This document shows, one piece after another, positions 1-13,614 of a stretch of DNA of 64,000 nucleotides. A program made the translations under genes and the position numbers. The DNA is from Pholis gunnellus (Eukaryota; Chordata; Actinopteri; Perciformes; Pholidae). The notes under the pieces are model-generated. The model was not told the origin of the DNA, searched no databases, and saw nothing but the letters and a program-made list of their open reading frames with translations. The stretch spans positions 12,727,815 through 12,791,814 of the forward strand of contig OU342809.1 of NCBI GenBank assembly GCA_910591455.2, read 5' to 3'. How positions within the stretch are numbered: the first letter of the stretch is position 1; every line of letters begins with the position of its first letter.

Positions 1-3000
1 GCCAGGGCAGCCTTGCTATGTGCTCCAGCTGCAGGCTTTGCTATGGTCATGGGGCCCCACTGAAGGGCACTATTGTCCATTCATGGGGTTCACTGTGTGA
101 GAGGTCAGATGAGGGAGAGCCCGCGCTGGGGCCTGGCAGGAAATGAAGGTGGAGTGGCAGTTTGGGGCGATATGTGGGGCTTGAGCCTGAATAAATAATA
201 GTCCAAATAAGCACAGAATAAGTTGAGTCACTATTTTATACTGCGAGCGTGTGTAACACTGAAAGTTATGAGGATTGATGGATAGAAGAATCCTTATAAA
301 AATGAACTGCTTGAACAAGAACTTAAAATGTGTTATCTGTCTTAAGTCGGCGTTCTGTCGACTGTGTGCAGTTTGAAGTTCAGACACACCGTGTGACTGA
401 GAAGCCAGAGCGCCTCGCAGATGTGCAGATAAATCTTCATTTCTCACCTAGTTAAGCAATTCAGTCAGCTTCAGAGGCTGCTTCAAGCCAAGGGCACCTC
501 TCAGGATCCGGAGAAACTGCAGAACAAATTGGAGAACAAACAGTCACACTGGGTCATTCACATTATCCTTTATCTGAAAAGCCAAAGGACCTCAGGAGGT
601 GGGCTGGCTGCAGCCAACAATGAACAATAACACACATGTTGTGATACTCCGCTGACATTTTTTAAAACTGCTTTTCTCACATAAATCTTTTTATAAGTCC
701 TGCTCAGAGCCCCCCCCATCCAGAGGCAGCTAAAGTGGTTTCACAGGGGACAAAGTCAAAAGGCTTTGTGTAGAGACTGCAAATATCAGTCCAGGCTCAG
801 TGAGAGTACAGGGCACTTTCCAAATGTCTTTGGCTGCGCTGCCAATATGGACAAACCTTTTTTTGTCCAACATACTCCCAGAGCCCGATCAGATGGGCTC
901 AAGTACCCCTTTGTCTCACCCCTTTGATAGATTGGATAGCCTTCATGGAAACTTTCAATACTATTTCACCTTTACGCTCATTTGAATTCACACAAAAGAC
1001 ACAATTATTGTATGGAATTTTCTCTTTACATACTTCTGGAATAGTAGAAGCTAGACCATTTTAACCATTTATTCAAGTCCATTTTGACTTTTCTGCTCAC
1101 TTGCCAACACTTGAGGTGTTAAAACTGACCGAGGTTGGTGGAAAACTGAGACGTGAAGTCGTCATAGCAAGAAAGTCAGCACCAATTTGCAATCCGGTTT
1201 GTGCTTTTGTTTTCCTCCTAAACACAAACACGTGTGGGTAAACGAAAAAAGTAACCGGTAAGTATATATCTACTGCAAAAAAACATACTTCCATGGTATT
1301 CCGCTGAATATGCAGATATACATATTCAAACAGGTCTTAAACAAAGCCAGTGAAATAATATCAAATTATCTCAGTTTGCCTCACACTGGCTGAATTCTCC
1401 GTCTATGCAGTAAATCCCACAATGCTGACAAGCTAAACTGTAGAGATACAGTATATTGCACTTCATGAATTAAAATTAATAGGAAGATTTTCACCTCAGA
1501 AGGGAGATGCATATATCTCTACACATAACACAACTAATTATTTCTATACAAGCGGCTCCTTTTCAGCAGCAAACAAAAGCTGGAATTGAAAAAAAAAAGT
1601 GTAGGAATCCCTCCATTACGGGGAAAAACACTGAGGAGGCTTGAGGGAATTTTTCAAAGCCCTCTCGAAGCTCAACGAGAGGCGAAAATGAAAAAGAGGA
1701 AAGAAGCAATTGCTTTCAAACAATGCATCATTGCTATGTCTATGTTCTTGCGGTACCAAACAAGGTCACATTATGTTCTGCCAAAGATAATTAGAGGCCC
1801 TTTCTGAAAAGAGAAACACGGACCACATACATGGAGGTAATGCTTCGACATCAGCTGCAGTATTTCTTTGTTTTCTGTTTTCTGTCCACTGAACAGTGAA
1901 GGGAAAAGAGTAACAATTAGGATTCAGACAATAACAGACAAAAGTGATGATCCAGATCGCACTCCGTCCTCAGAGGTGTGGAGATGTGGAGGGGGGGAGG
2001 GGGGCGACACAGACACGGGGTGTTGAGGGATTATGGGCCAAAAGGGTCTGAACGGCAGACCAGCTGACCTTTCTCTACACTGCACTGGCAACTGGTAATC
2101 AGGGGCAATTATAAAGGCCTCTTGGCCACAAATCACCTAATCCTGTTGTGGGAGTGGGAGCCAAATGTAATTACGGGACTCTGGTACCCTGACCCTGCAC
2201 CTAGCGGAACTAAGTCCAGAAGCCAACCAGAGCGTTCCTAACCGCCAACTTTAGCTCAGTCCAGGGAAGACCAGAAGACCAGAGTATTCTCATTCGGTCT
2301 GAAAGTGAGAACCACCTGTTTCCTGCAGCCTCTGCTTTGTTATTCCCCTGACATCTAAAGCTCGAGCTAATCAGCGCCCTGCATAATGTGAGTACATATA
2401 AATGTGAAATGGATGGCACCTTATGTTGATCCACAGCAAGATCAAGTTAAATAATTTTGCATGTGGCATAAAGTGTTTGTGATTTCTGTCTCTACTGCCT
2501 TCATAGAGATTTAATATGCTTTTTTCCCCCCAACTCCAATTAGGACCCAGTCACATCAGCATTTACAGAGACATTTCAAAACCAATTACTTTTAATGCAT
2601 CACAGAGCTTTGAAGAGTCACACTGAATCTATACAGAGCTTTTGTGGAGAATTCAACTTTGGTGAACTTTAACACGCTAATTTGTGGCGTTAACCTATTG
2701 CAAACGGTCTTGACAGCGCTGACCTTTCAAAGATGGAGAGTTGGAGACTCCCAAATTCAGGAAACTGATTTGTAGTCAGTCAGTAAACAGGAGTCGATGG
2801 TACAAATACACTGCGGGAAAAACTTTGTTTTAAAAAAAACACCAAAACCAACAATGAATTGATCCTACTAACAAGTAGCCACAGCGAAAGCTTATTGCTC
2901 TCTGTGCCGTAAACCTTCGTCGTTGTCTAAAAACGCATCACTGACGCGTCATGTTTAAGTGCACGACGTGTTCCTTCATTATTTTTCCCAACAAATGCAT

Positions 3001-6000
3001 TTTTTACTCCTGTTTGAGTCACGTTTCCTGGAATCCATGGTCCGTTTCTTCAAGGAGATCATTTCGTATTTTTTAAAGTTGAGAGCATATATTCACAACC
3101 AGTTTTTAAAGATTTTTATCTTCAGTAGGAACAGCAATTTTTATTTCCTCGCTGACTTCCTCACAGACGGCACGAGTGAAACCAAACTGCGACTTCACAG
3201 CAGATTCTGTACCAGTAGATTGAGGTTTAGTACATTTATATTTATCTTTACAACAGCAAGTCAGTCGATAATCAGTGTACCTGTCTCATCAGCATGTCCA
3301 TGCACTTCATTTTACATTTTGTTCCACAAATAAACCTCATGATCTATTGTATGTTATGTAGAAAAATGTGCATTTCCCATATTCCTCTCAGGTGCAATTA
3401 AAGGGATCAGGATCATTTTAGAGCAGCAACAGCAGCACCACGTCGGATTAGATTAGAACTAATTCCAACATCACACTGAACACCATTCACTTAATGGACC
3501 TTTGACTTAACAACATCATTTATTTAACACACCATTGATTTTACTTCACAACATAATCATTTGATTGATTTCATTGGCATTCCACCTGGAATGACCTAAA
3601 ATCCTGCAACAAGTCAATAATGGTGAATTGCTATTCAGTTTCTCTGATAATATTATGCAGAGCGTGTGACATGCTGCAAATAAGAAATGTTTCTGGTCTT
3701 TTAATAGATTGTCTCTGGACATTTTTCCTATGTGGCACTGAGGACAATGTTGTTGTTGCTATAATTTCATTCTGTCAACAGCAATAGGCCTTCATATTCC
3801 TGAAATCGGAAAACTATATTAAAAAAATGACAAAGTAATACTTATCTTACAAGAATTAAACATCCATCTCTATTTCCCTGTTTAGCAGGTGCGTCTGGTT
3901 GTCACCTGTGACAAAATCAAACTGAGCCGAGCAATAGGGGCGACACAATAATTAATTGTAGTCTATCGGTTAAAATAATGTCGGGGTATTAAATGTCAGT
4001 CAAACTGTGATAATTTATACTCCGTATTCAACATCCCGCTCTTAGAATAGATGCACCCACCCGCAATGAATTTACCTGCTCTTTAGCTCGGCTCCTAAAT
4101 AAAATACAAATAGCAATCAATCATCATGGAGCAGTGTGGAAGCCTCTGGGGACAGACCAGGCTGACTCTTTGAGGAATGGAACAGATCAGGCAGTAAGTA
4201 GAGAGACCATCAGCCGGGCTGTTGAGGTTCAGCTGTTGGTGCAATCAAACTGATTTATTTAATCAGATGTAAGCGAGGCAAATTCTACCATGACTGTAAT
4301 AGATTTGTTTAACTCTCCATGACTGTGGTCACATGCTTTATTTGGAATATGAATTAATGAAAGGAAATGTTCACAGTAAGACCAATAAATCTGTTTGGCC
4401 ACGAGAAAATGTTTTCATTAAACAGACTGGCCAGTGACAGCCAATCATAGTGTGGCTTCGACCAGCTCTGACCAGGATCCGACGACTAACCGGCTGCTCC
4501 ATAGACTCTCATGCAATCGTTCCAGAGCAAAGCATGGTTCAACGTTGTGTTATAGTGATACTTGTTACCTGGAGAAGTTGGAAAGACGTAAAAAACGGTG
4601 GAGATAACATTAGCATCATTAACTAACGCGTCTATTCTACACTAGCTAGTGAATGTACACATGCTGTTTTGCTTTTTAATGAGGTAGGTCCTCATGGCAG
4701 GAAACTTTACACTTCATTTGGATATGATGAACATGTTTTGCCTTTAGAAGCACCATGCTTGTTCCAAAATAACTCATTTTTGGGGAGTGGGGCTGTTGGC
4801 AAACTATTGCTTTTTATCCAACTATCAGATACAAAGCAACATTCACATTCATTTGGAGTTGTATTTCTGGCCTTTTAGCTCTGTTTTTGTTCTCTACCAA
4901 CTCCTGTGGGAAATATCTGACAGCTAAATACTGCACTGTTACAGCTAGTTGCTAACTGTGTCTGTCGTTTGCTGCCGGTACTGTAGGATGTTAAGAGCTT
5001 ACGCTGAAAACATCTGCTGCTACATCTGGAAAAGATGCCGCTGACAGCGCTGAAAGTGAACCAAAACATGAGCTGATCAGAGCTAAAAAGTCGGCTGCTA
5101 ATTGTCTGTAGGTTTATCCCTACAAGGGATATGCATGTGAATTTATTTGAAATTAAATTATTTACTATAGCCACTTAAACAATCACAATGTAATCGCCTA
5201 CATACAAATAGATCATCTGAGCATCTTACTGGAACATCTGCAGAGAGGTTTGTATTTATTTGTTATTTCACTATTAAGCAACAAAATCTGTTGTGCCCAT
5301 TTAAAAACATTGAGTGTACTGACCATCCGGTGAGTTTATCAAAGCATATCTAGACAGAAAATTAGACAAAACAGCTCACAGTGTGACACAACAAAGAGTT
5401 AAACCTTTCTTTCAGATTGCAGCATCTCCTGTTTCCAGCGAAGGTCTTTGAGGGGTAAAATAATGAGGGATGAAGATGCAACGGATGCATCTAGCATTAC
5501 AGAGAAGTGCTCCCCTGAGCGAGCAGGGCAAGAGGAGAGGGACCAGGACATGTACAAGTACAGGCAGAGGGCAAACTGCCTCTGAACTCAAACTGATGAC
5601 TGCAGGAAAAACCTGATGAAGCGTTTACATACAGCTTCACATTCATCAGAGAATTACAACCAAATTAATGTAAAATGTTCCTAACTTCAAACAATCTTTA
5701 TCTTATGTCCTAAAATATGTGATTTTAACTTTCCACACTCGCTCACTTAATTACCAACATGATTCATCCGATGATCATTCATTGTTTGCAGATTTATTGA
5801 GGAAAGTCACCTAGATGTCAAAGAACGTACAACACTGCCATCAAACAGTATATATAGTCAACAAACTCTATTTTGAACGTGACTTCCTACAATCAGGTGT
5901 ACTAATATCATTACACCTTGGGGAAATCAGAGGCTCTTTGTTATTGCTGTCTCTGTAGGAGGATTTTGAATAAACTCCTCTGAAAGGGAACCTGGATGTT

Positions 6001-6382
6001 ATCCGATGACTGCAATGATTTTCCTGCGAGAGTTTCCAGTCAACTGACTCCTAATGAGTTTTCTGCAGAAACAATTAGATATCAGCCGCGCAAGACACAA
6101 GAAACTGGGCATCATGCCACATCGATTCAGCGCAACAATTTGTAGTCATTAAATTTCTGATAAATGTCATTCTTTTGTTTCACGCTGACAAATAATGGGC
6201 CAGTTTATCGGACGTTGTGTTGCATTTTTGTATGCGTGACACGAAGCACATTAGGGTGTTCAAATAATGGTCATCACTTATGAGATCATAGCTTGATATC
6301 CATTAGCTTGATGCTGAAATATGTCACAAATCTTGTGGAAGTGAAAGTTGGAGACGTCTGCTTCTTCAAATGCGAACACCCA
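1..6382. other. Unassigned intergenic or intronic sequence
   Basis: No recognisable exon, RNA gene or complete transposon was seen. The open frames (up to about 125 codons) are short, overlap on both strands and lack splice sites that would chain them. A G-rich stretch lies at about 1989-2005 (G7-A-G6). The rest is unique-looking AT-rich DNA with ordinary low-complexity runs. Confidence 0.6.
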
Positions 6383-6415
6383 CTTGTTGTCTGCTTGTTG
6401 TCTGCTTGTTGTCTT
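6383..6415. repeat. Short 11-bp tandem repeat, about three copies
   Basis: The unit CTTGTTGTCTG occurs three times in a row, with a change in the last copy. It is a small local duplication with no sign of function. Confidence 0.8.
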
Positions 6416-9230
6416 TGTTCCTCCTCTGCTTGGCTTGTCTGTGGCGCTCCTCTGATACGCTTTTGAAGCTGATGTTAGAAAAGTAGATGATGTCTTCCGC
6501 TTCCCTTGCTGTGTGTTTCATCCACGCTAGGAAGCAAAATGGCTCATAGGACTATTTGTGATGCTTCCGAGGCTTGTTTCGAAAAGAGACCGCTTGTTCA
6601 TCAGAGGAGCAGAATTTATGAGGCCTGCTCACAACCTGGCAGCGTTTTTGCAATTACTGTACCACCATTGTGTTTCAGCTGGCAGTTGGACACTCTTCCT
6701 GATATCATTCATAAAAGACAGTCAGCCGAAAATTTACACTCTGAGATGAAATATTGATAGTGTCTAGCTGCAACATGTGTGAAGGTCAGGTCTTTTTCTT
6801 TATTGCAGTAGTACAAAGGCAGCTATCTTAGGGAAGACTTTGTCACTCTGAGCCAAATCAATATTCTCTGACATTTGTAGTGAGGTGCAGGGCAGCAGGG
6901 GTGAGACTGGAGCAGATCGTGGACAAAGGATGGGCTTTGGAGAGGGCTGACAGGCCCCGGTGTGACCATTAGCTTTGTGAGACACCCTGCGGTGCTTGAG
7001 GAGAGGGAGGTTGGCGAGGCGCTGTGGGCTTTTTATTTAGGAGACACGACAGGAGACCCAGATGAATAAGTCAGCTGGGGAACAGAGGATAATGGTAGGT
7101 TTCACTCTTCAATACAGAATTCAACGGGAATAAAACAAAACAAGGCTTAGTGATGCATTTGAATTCAGGGTAAAATAACCATGTTTTCCGCACCACATTG
7201 CTCTGGCTCAGATCTACACAAGGCGATCCAGTGTAGACTGTCAGGCATATGTGTTGTTTGTGTTGTAGTATAAGCGCTTAGGGTAATGGATTCATGCTTC
7301 GTTTTGACTCCAAATGCATCAGTCACGGAAACAATGTCTCTGAGTGACACATTCAGTGACGCTATATAGTTAATGCCATACTGATGTGAACAAAGCGCAT
7401 TAAATGAATAGCAGCGCTAAAATAAAACACTGAATCCCAAACATAATATATAAAGTTCATTGTTTTCATTTTTTGTCAAATAATGTTTTTTTTGCTTTGT
7501 TTATGCTACAATAGGGATGAAGCTTTTGTTCCTTTCCTCACAGATGAGTATTGACAGGTTCACATTTAAAATTCATTAAAAACAATGAATTGGTGATGAG
7601 TGTAGCGACAACAATGGACAAAACTGCTGTTCCCTCCAATAAAATCTGCATAATTAGATGGCGTAACACAGATAACAAGACAAATTACAGTATTTTAAGA
7701 GAGGTGACACTATTCAAAATGTATTTTCTTCAAATTTCGGAGAAAAGGTCAGTTTTCATCACATTCACCAAGATGATGCAATGACAAGATATCTGAAAAA
7801 ATCTTTGTGAGACTGATTGAACCTCAGAAAAAGGACGTTTTCTTGCTCTGTCTAATTCAAGAGGGAGAACTGCAAGAGAGTGGATCAGAATATTGATTTC
7901 AGCTGAACAGAGGTTTCATCATTGTTATCATGCACGACGCGTCTCTGTGAGCCGGTCTACTGTGAAGACTCTGCCGTCACGTCCTCAGGGACTGGCCCCT
8001 AACGGGTACTATGAAATAATGAGGGATTTGAGCCAGCGGATCAATAATTGAACAGGTTTTTTTTCTCTTGTGCTGTCGTCGTCTGACTGCAAAACGTTGC
8101 TGTATTAACATGTTGCAGTGATGCTGCTGTCAGTTTGTTCCTCCCACTGTAAATCTGACTACAGGGCAGCCGCAGGGCAGCAACACATGGGATGACTACA
8201 TTTCCAGTTATACCATATGAGTATATTGTGACCTACAAACCTGGTATTACTTGCTGTTTCAGGTCTATTTACCAACACAGCACAAATGAAAGGATTAAAT
8301 CCAAACAGATATTTTGTATCACTTTGCACAAGCGATTTGTTTTCAAATGGATTTAATTCTTTGTGTGCAAGACCGTTGAGGCTACAATATTTCTCTCCCG
8401 CCAGTGAAACCCAGGAGATAATCAATAAAACATGCCAAACAATAGAACACAATGATTTGAGTTTAATACCCTTGGCTCGGGAATCACTAATGTTCATGTT
8501 GCCGAAAATCGATCTCCTCCACACCGGAGCGGCTCTAACTGAAACGCACAGGAGTGAAAGTACATCAAACAAAAGCGGTGCTAACGGTGTGCTGCACATA
8601 CAGTGTGACATCAGCATGCTACACAATATGTGTCATTTAGTGTCTGTCTGGTATATTAATGCTGCACCTGAAAATCACAAGCTGAACAAAGAATCCCTAG
8701 TATTTTTTCAATACTTTTAATAATAATTTCAAACTGCAATTTGATCAAACACAACAACATGTGCGTTGCTTTTTCTTGTGTTTCACACAATCGAAACGCC
8801 GTGCCTTAAACAGCAACTGAGATGTTAACATTTAATGAGTTCCAATAGATCTATTTGTACACCTGCGCACAGTATATGTTATGTTATGTTGATTTTATTT
8901 GATATGGACATCACAGTGGCATTAGAATTGTAACATACATTTCTGCACAAGGACCAGATGCACTGTGTTAAGTGTTTTTGTAGCGAAACGCTAATTTACA
9001 ACACCTGTCTACGGGAGGATTTAAAACAAAGTTAAAATAGAAAAATGATATACATATACGCTTATACCCATACACACACACTCACACTTGTTCATGTACT
9101 TCATACACACTCCACACATAGACACATGCATATAGACATGACCATAATATAATGTATCAGTTCACATTGATTTTAGACACGCTATGGCCTAACTGTATGA
9201 ATCGTGGCCCTTCTGACTCCCCAGGACTCG
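6416..9230. other. Unassigned sequence; both strands open at 8286-8626
   Basis: No family is recognised. Between 8286 and 8626 both strands are free of stop codons in one frame: a 144-codon frame runs 8286-8720 on the plus strand and a 155-codon frame runs 8159-8626 on the minus strand. Neither translation shows a known domain. The simplest reading is chance, or a conserved non-coding block. Confidence 0.5.
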
Positions 9231-9581
9231 TATGGACATGTAGCGTGCAAATATTCAAGAAAGCGTCAATATTTGCATCGTGAATTCTCCATCATCTGAC
9301 TGATTTGTTGACCTTAGTAATGCCATAGAGATAGATACAGTACATTCGTAGACAGTCGAAGGATTTGGGCTACATTTCATATTCTCTCAGATGAATGCAA
9401 ACAGTATTACCCCGTATGTACCACACTGGCAGAGTTGGGACGAATGTGAAATAACGTTGAGAGGTTTGCTCAGAGAGTTAAGTGTAGAGGCTAACGTGTA
9501 ATTAATTAACCATGTCCCACAGGCAGAAAATGACAGCCACATTTTAGGGCTTCTATTACATGGTGTTGAGTTGCAGGCCTC
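9231..9581. other. Possible conserved non-coding element
   Basis: This is non-repetitive sequence containing octamer-like ATTTGCAT-type words near 9270 and a TAATTAATTAA homeodomain-type core near 9500, followed by a dense unique stretch up to 9570. This composition resembles vertebrate conserved enhancers. It is an impression only, because conservation cannot be tested from one sequence. Confidence 0.2.
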
Positions 9582-9604
9582 GGGGGGGGCGGGGGGCGGG
9601 GGGG
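9582..9604 (+). other. G-rich tract, possible G-quadruplex
   Basis: The plus strand reads G8-C-G6-C-G7. Single-base C interruptions give three long G runs, one of which can be split to supply the fourth, so a G-quadruplex is possible. No gene start was seen beside it. Confidence 0.5.
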
Positions 9605-12600
9605 CTACCACATCTCAGGAATCTCTCCCCCTCAAATCAGATACATGATAAATATTCAATGACACATGGGCTTATGGGTAACAACGGGCTCCGTTTCCCT
9701 GAACTTGATGGAAGAGGGGCTTGACGGAGCAACGTAATACAGATCCTCAAACCAAAGCGCAAGTCTGCATCAACACCCCCTCGGGATTCACCCTCTGATC
9801 TCCAAAACCGTAGACGCCAGTGTCAGTAAATGATCCCCGCAGCACACTCCTCTCCTTACAGGTAAAAGCACACTGCAGGACACAACCCATGTTCACACAG
9901 AGTGAGGTAGGCGTGATGTTAAGAAAGCACATTTAAAGTTTAAAACACTGAAATGTTGGTTATCGTCGGCCTAACCGTTATTTGTCTGTCTCCCTGTCCC
10001 TCAGTGTAAAGGGTTAACGTTCGCTGTGTTTGCTTTTGCAGTTACTAAAGTCCCTCTCTGACAGCACGATCAATACAACAGATTACTTCACACGGTCAGC
10101 TATCACCTTGTCTCTCAGAGCTGGGTAAATGAGCTCAAAGCACCAGCGATGGAGAGTACAAGTTGTTTGAGAGGGCGTCTGCGTAAAATGTTATAGATGA
10201 TGTTTTGGACAATTAAGTCACATTGTAAACCTTTGAGGCACCACAAAACAAAATATCCAATTACATAAAATCTCAATAGAGCCTATTTCAATACACTTTG
10301 GTATAATCAGAGGTGTAACACTGTAAATCATTGCCTCACATCAGCATGTTGAACAAAGAGGTATGTTAATGAGGCAGAGGGTGCGCTAACTGTGCTCCCA
10401 GCCTGTGACCTTAATTAAGTCATCAGACTCGGCTACTTGACCGGCGGTCAGGATGCTCAGTCACACTGTTCTGCAGCTCTAACGGGACACAAAATCTGCT
10501 TTTACTGGAGAAGATTACAAGGCTTTGTGTCTCGGCAGTACAGTATATGAATGCACACTGGATTTCAGTAACTCTGTGTCCTAGAAACGACATTTATATT
10601 CTTCGACTTCCTGGTGACGTCATTGCTTCTGTTCACTAGCAATGCTTTTGAGCCTTTTTGTACTAGAGATGTAAATTGCAAATCCCTTTGCTGATTTCAT
10701 CATTTTGTTCAGTTCACTTAAGATTCATGCTCTTATTTTTTAAGCTAAGCAATTACATCATCGTTCAAATGGATTTCAGAACGTACATCAGAAAGCACCA
10801 CGTTCATTTGGTCTCGTAGTTGATTGTTCTTCCTGAAACGTTTAGTTCAGTTCAAAACTAGACCTAAAAGCAACCGTTTATAAGGTGTTTTTACTCAGCA
10901 GCCAACTATTTACAACACAGTTGTCACATAATGATTGTTTATTTGGCTTTTGTGTCTGTTAGTAAGCTTGAAACCAGGAAGTAATCACAGCTGAGCTTAC
11001 AATGGTGCTTTTAGCAGTGTGGTGAGGTTTAGGCAAGAAAATCAATGAATACTGTTCTTATATTTTAAACCGAGACAACAATCTTAGTCCAGTGAGGGCC
11101 TAAACATAACTATGCAGATGTCAATCATGGTGTATAGTTGGTACAAGTGGATATTGTAGGAAAAACAAATTGTCGAGTATTTTTGCAAATATGTTGGAAA
11201 ACTATTCTCATCATGTCAATACAAAACAGAATTGGGGCTGAATTACATCGCTGTTGCAAATGCATCGTATATATGCACAAATTCAAAGAGACAGGGTTGA
11301 TTATAGACGTAAAGAAATGTACAAAAGTATTATTCAGAAAACAGCAGTGTTCTGATAGGTACATCAAAGCAGCTTGGAGCACTATGCTGTATATTAATGA
11401 AAAGGATATTCATATCAGCGCTGCTGCACAGACTCATGCACAGGTAGTGTGTTTTTCACTCCGTGTTGTTTTACTCGCTGGCAGCAAAATTAGCATTTGC
11501 CAGCGGCTGAGGTGCATTACGCACAAACTCAATTTAGTTTTCAATCATCCTGAGACTGATTGCTGAAACACAGCAGAAGAGATATGATGAAGGGAAACAA
11601 CATTAATGACTCTGCATTGTCTTGAAAGTGAATTAGTGCGGTATGATTCGATTGGCTGCATGGCGCTGACGTGCAGCTCGCAAGGCTCAGGTAATTGTGA
11701 GTATAGACAACATTAGCTCTTGAGCCAAAGGTTCAGACATTAAAACTCAGTGGACACACTGCTGCTAACACATTAAGAGTCCTGGTCCTCATACAACATG
11801 CCTTAATCCTATTAAAATAGATCGCTTACATACTGTATAACACCAAGTCAATAGAGATACATGTAATCTCTTTGCTACTGAAAAAGAAAGATTGCCCTAA
11901 AGATACTTAAGGTGGTATTAATTTCACTCTATTGATGGGGCCCAGGGAAGGCAGTGAGGCTGATCCTGTGTCTCTGGTGAGACATTTGACAGGGGGAAAC
12001 GGGTTTCATGAATACTTCATGGGCTTTGGGGGAATATTCCCACACATCCACAACCTGTTTGTCCTGCTGGAAGTGACACGTTTTGAGTCACAAGAGCGCA
12101 GAAAATTTAGAGCAATGTGATATTGAAATGGTTGAAAAGAATCAAGCTGTGGTTCAAAGTGTGACTCCGTGTGACATGTTGACACTGACATTAAAAGCTT
12201 GGAGCCTCGCTGGTCCCACCTGCAGCATCACATCTACAGCTGTCTCCATGGGAACCTGGTGACACATGCAGAGTATCAATAACTGAACTGTATGAATTGA
12301 AAAACAAGAATATGGGATTTGAATTAATTACACATTGATAAGATACCCTCCTATTCAAACTGCAGCCAATCAAAGAGCAGAGGATTATACACCGAGTCAA
12401 ACCATCACTCCTCTGCCCTCACATCATTATTGTGAGAAATAAACAAACTCACTTTCAGTGGAGCTTGTCAGCTTAGCTGTGGCCTAATTAATACCAGAGA
12501 GCAGTGCCTTGGAGAGTAGCGTTGCAGTGCTTAACCATGTTAATGAGTTCAGCCTCCTCATCTGAACTAGCAGTGACTTCACCGCCTAGTAAGTTTGGTT

Positions 12601-12939
12601 TTATTCATGAAATGATTACAAAGTCAGTGTTTGCATCGACACGGAGAAAAAGCTTTGCCGTGACAGTGTAGAAATGCAGAAATGCAGCACAGTGAGAATA
12701 GTGGGAGGGTTGAAACGGAAACTACCAGTGAGGTTACAGATAATCACATGAGGCGTCATTCATATTCTGGGTTGTGAGTTTGACTCCTGTCAAGATGTTA
12801 AGCTGCAGCTGACAGCCGGTAGAACTGGGTGAAAATAATTGTCATACTCGCGTTGGAGAAAGCTGAAAGCTGCCTCAGTGAGATTAAGGTGTAATTTCTC
12901 AGGAAGTATGAACAGTGTGATGAAGCGGAGATGTGCTAA
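9605..12939. other. Unassigned sequence without recognisable genes
   Basis: No coding exon, RNA gene or repeat family is recognised. The open frames near 11125-11566 overlap on opposite strands and have no recognisable product. The interval 10360-10440 contains TTAATTAA and looks unique, but nothing more can be said. Confidence 0.5.
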
Positions 12940-13614
12940 ATGTGGAACACGTGCCCTCAGATTGGAGGATCTGCTTTCCCCGTTACATCCAGTGTAGCAT
13001 CAAATGGGTCTCAGTATGCGCTAAAACGATCCCTCAGCGGGTGTGAATGTAGATCAACGTCGACATCAGCAGTGTTTTTCATCAACACCATCTTCAATGC
13101 TTTCATATACAACAAGGCAGCTCGTTTAATCTTTTTGAAGTGCCCTCCAATCTTAGCTCGACCTTTAAGAGCTTCGTCCGACAGTCAGGAGCGCAGAGCC
13201 GACTATTATGCGCTGCTCCGCTCCAGCAGGCAGAGTGAGATGCAGCCACTCGAGAGGAAACACCAACCGAATATATGTCTGAATTTATGCGGCTCCTGTC
13301 GTTTAAAATTTACAACGTACTTTGAGACAGAAAATGACTTGTTTTCATGCCACTTTGAAGCACAGCAGAGGATGAAAACAGACAGTAACAAGCTTTCATC
13401 TACAGGAGAACATATGCTTTTGAAAGTATTTAAGGATCACTACATGAAAGAACCCTACACTTTTATATTGTTCTGTGACATGCCGGGAAGAGTGGGAGGA
13501 AAAACTGCTGCAGTGTCAAAAATAGATTGTGTTAAGTGTTTAGTCGTGATTGTTGGAACATTTCCAAAGATGCACAAATCACAGAAACATTATATAATTA
13601 TTGAGCCACGCTAG
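12940..13614 (+). other. Longest open frame in the window (224 codons), unknown status
   Basis: An ATG-to-TAG frame of 224 codons is unusually long for this AT-rich DNA. The translation is mixed in composition, cysteine-containing and without repeats. It shows no signal peptide, no convincing membrane segment and no motif I recognise. No transposase or polymerase signature is visible, and no promoter or polyadenylation signal stands out. It could be a single-exon gene, an exon with flanking intron, a decayed retrocopy or chance. I do not name a function. Confidence 0.2.
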
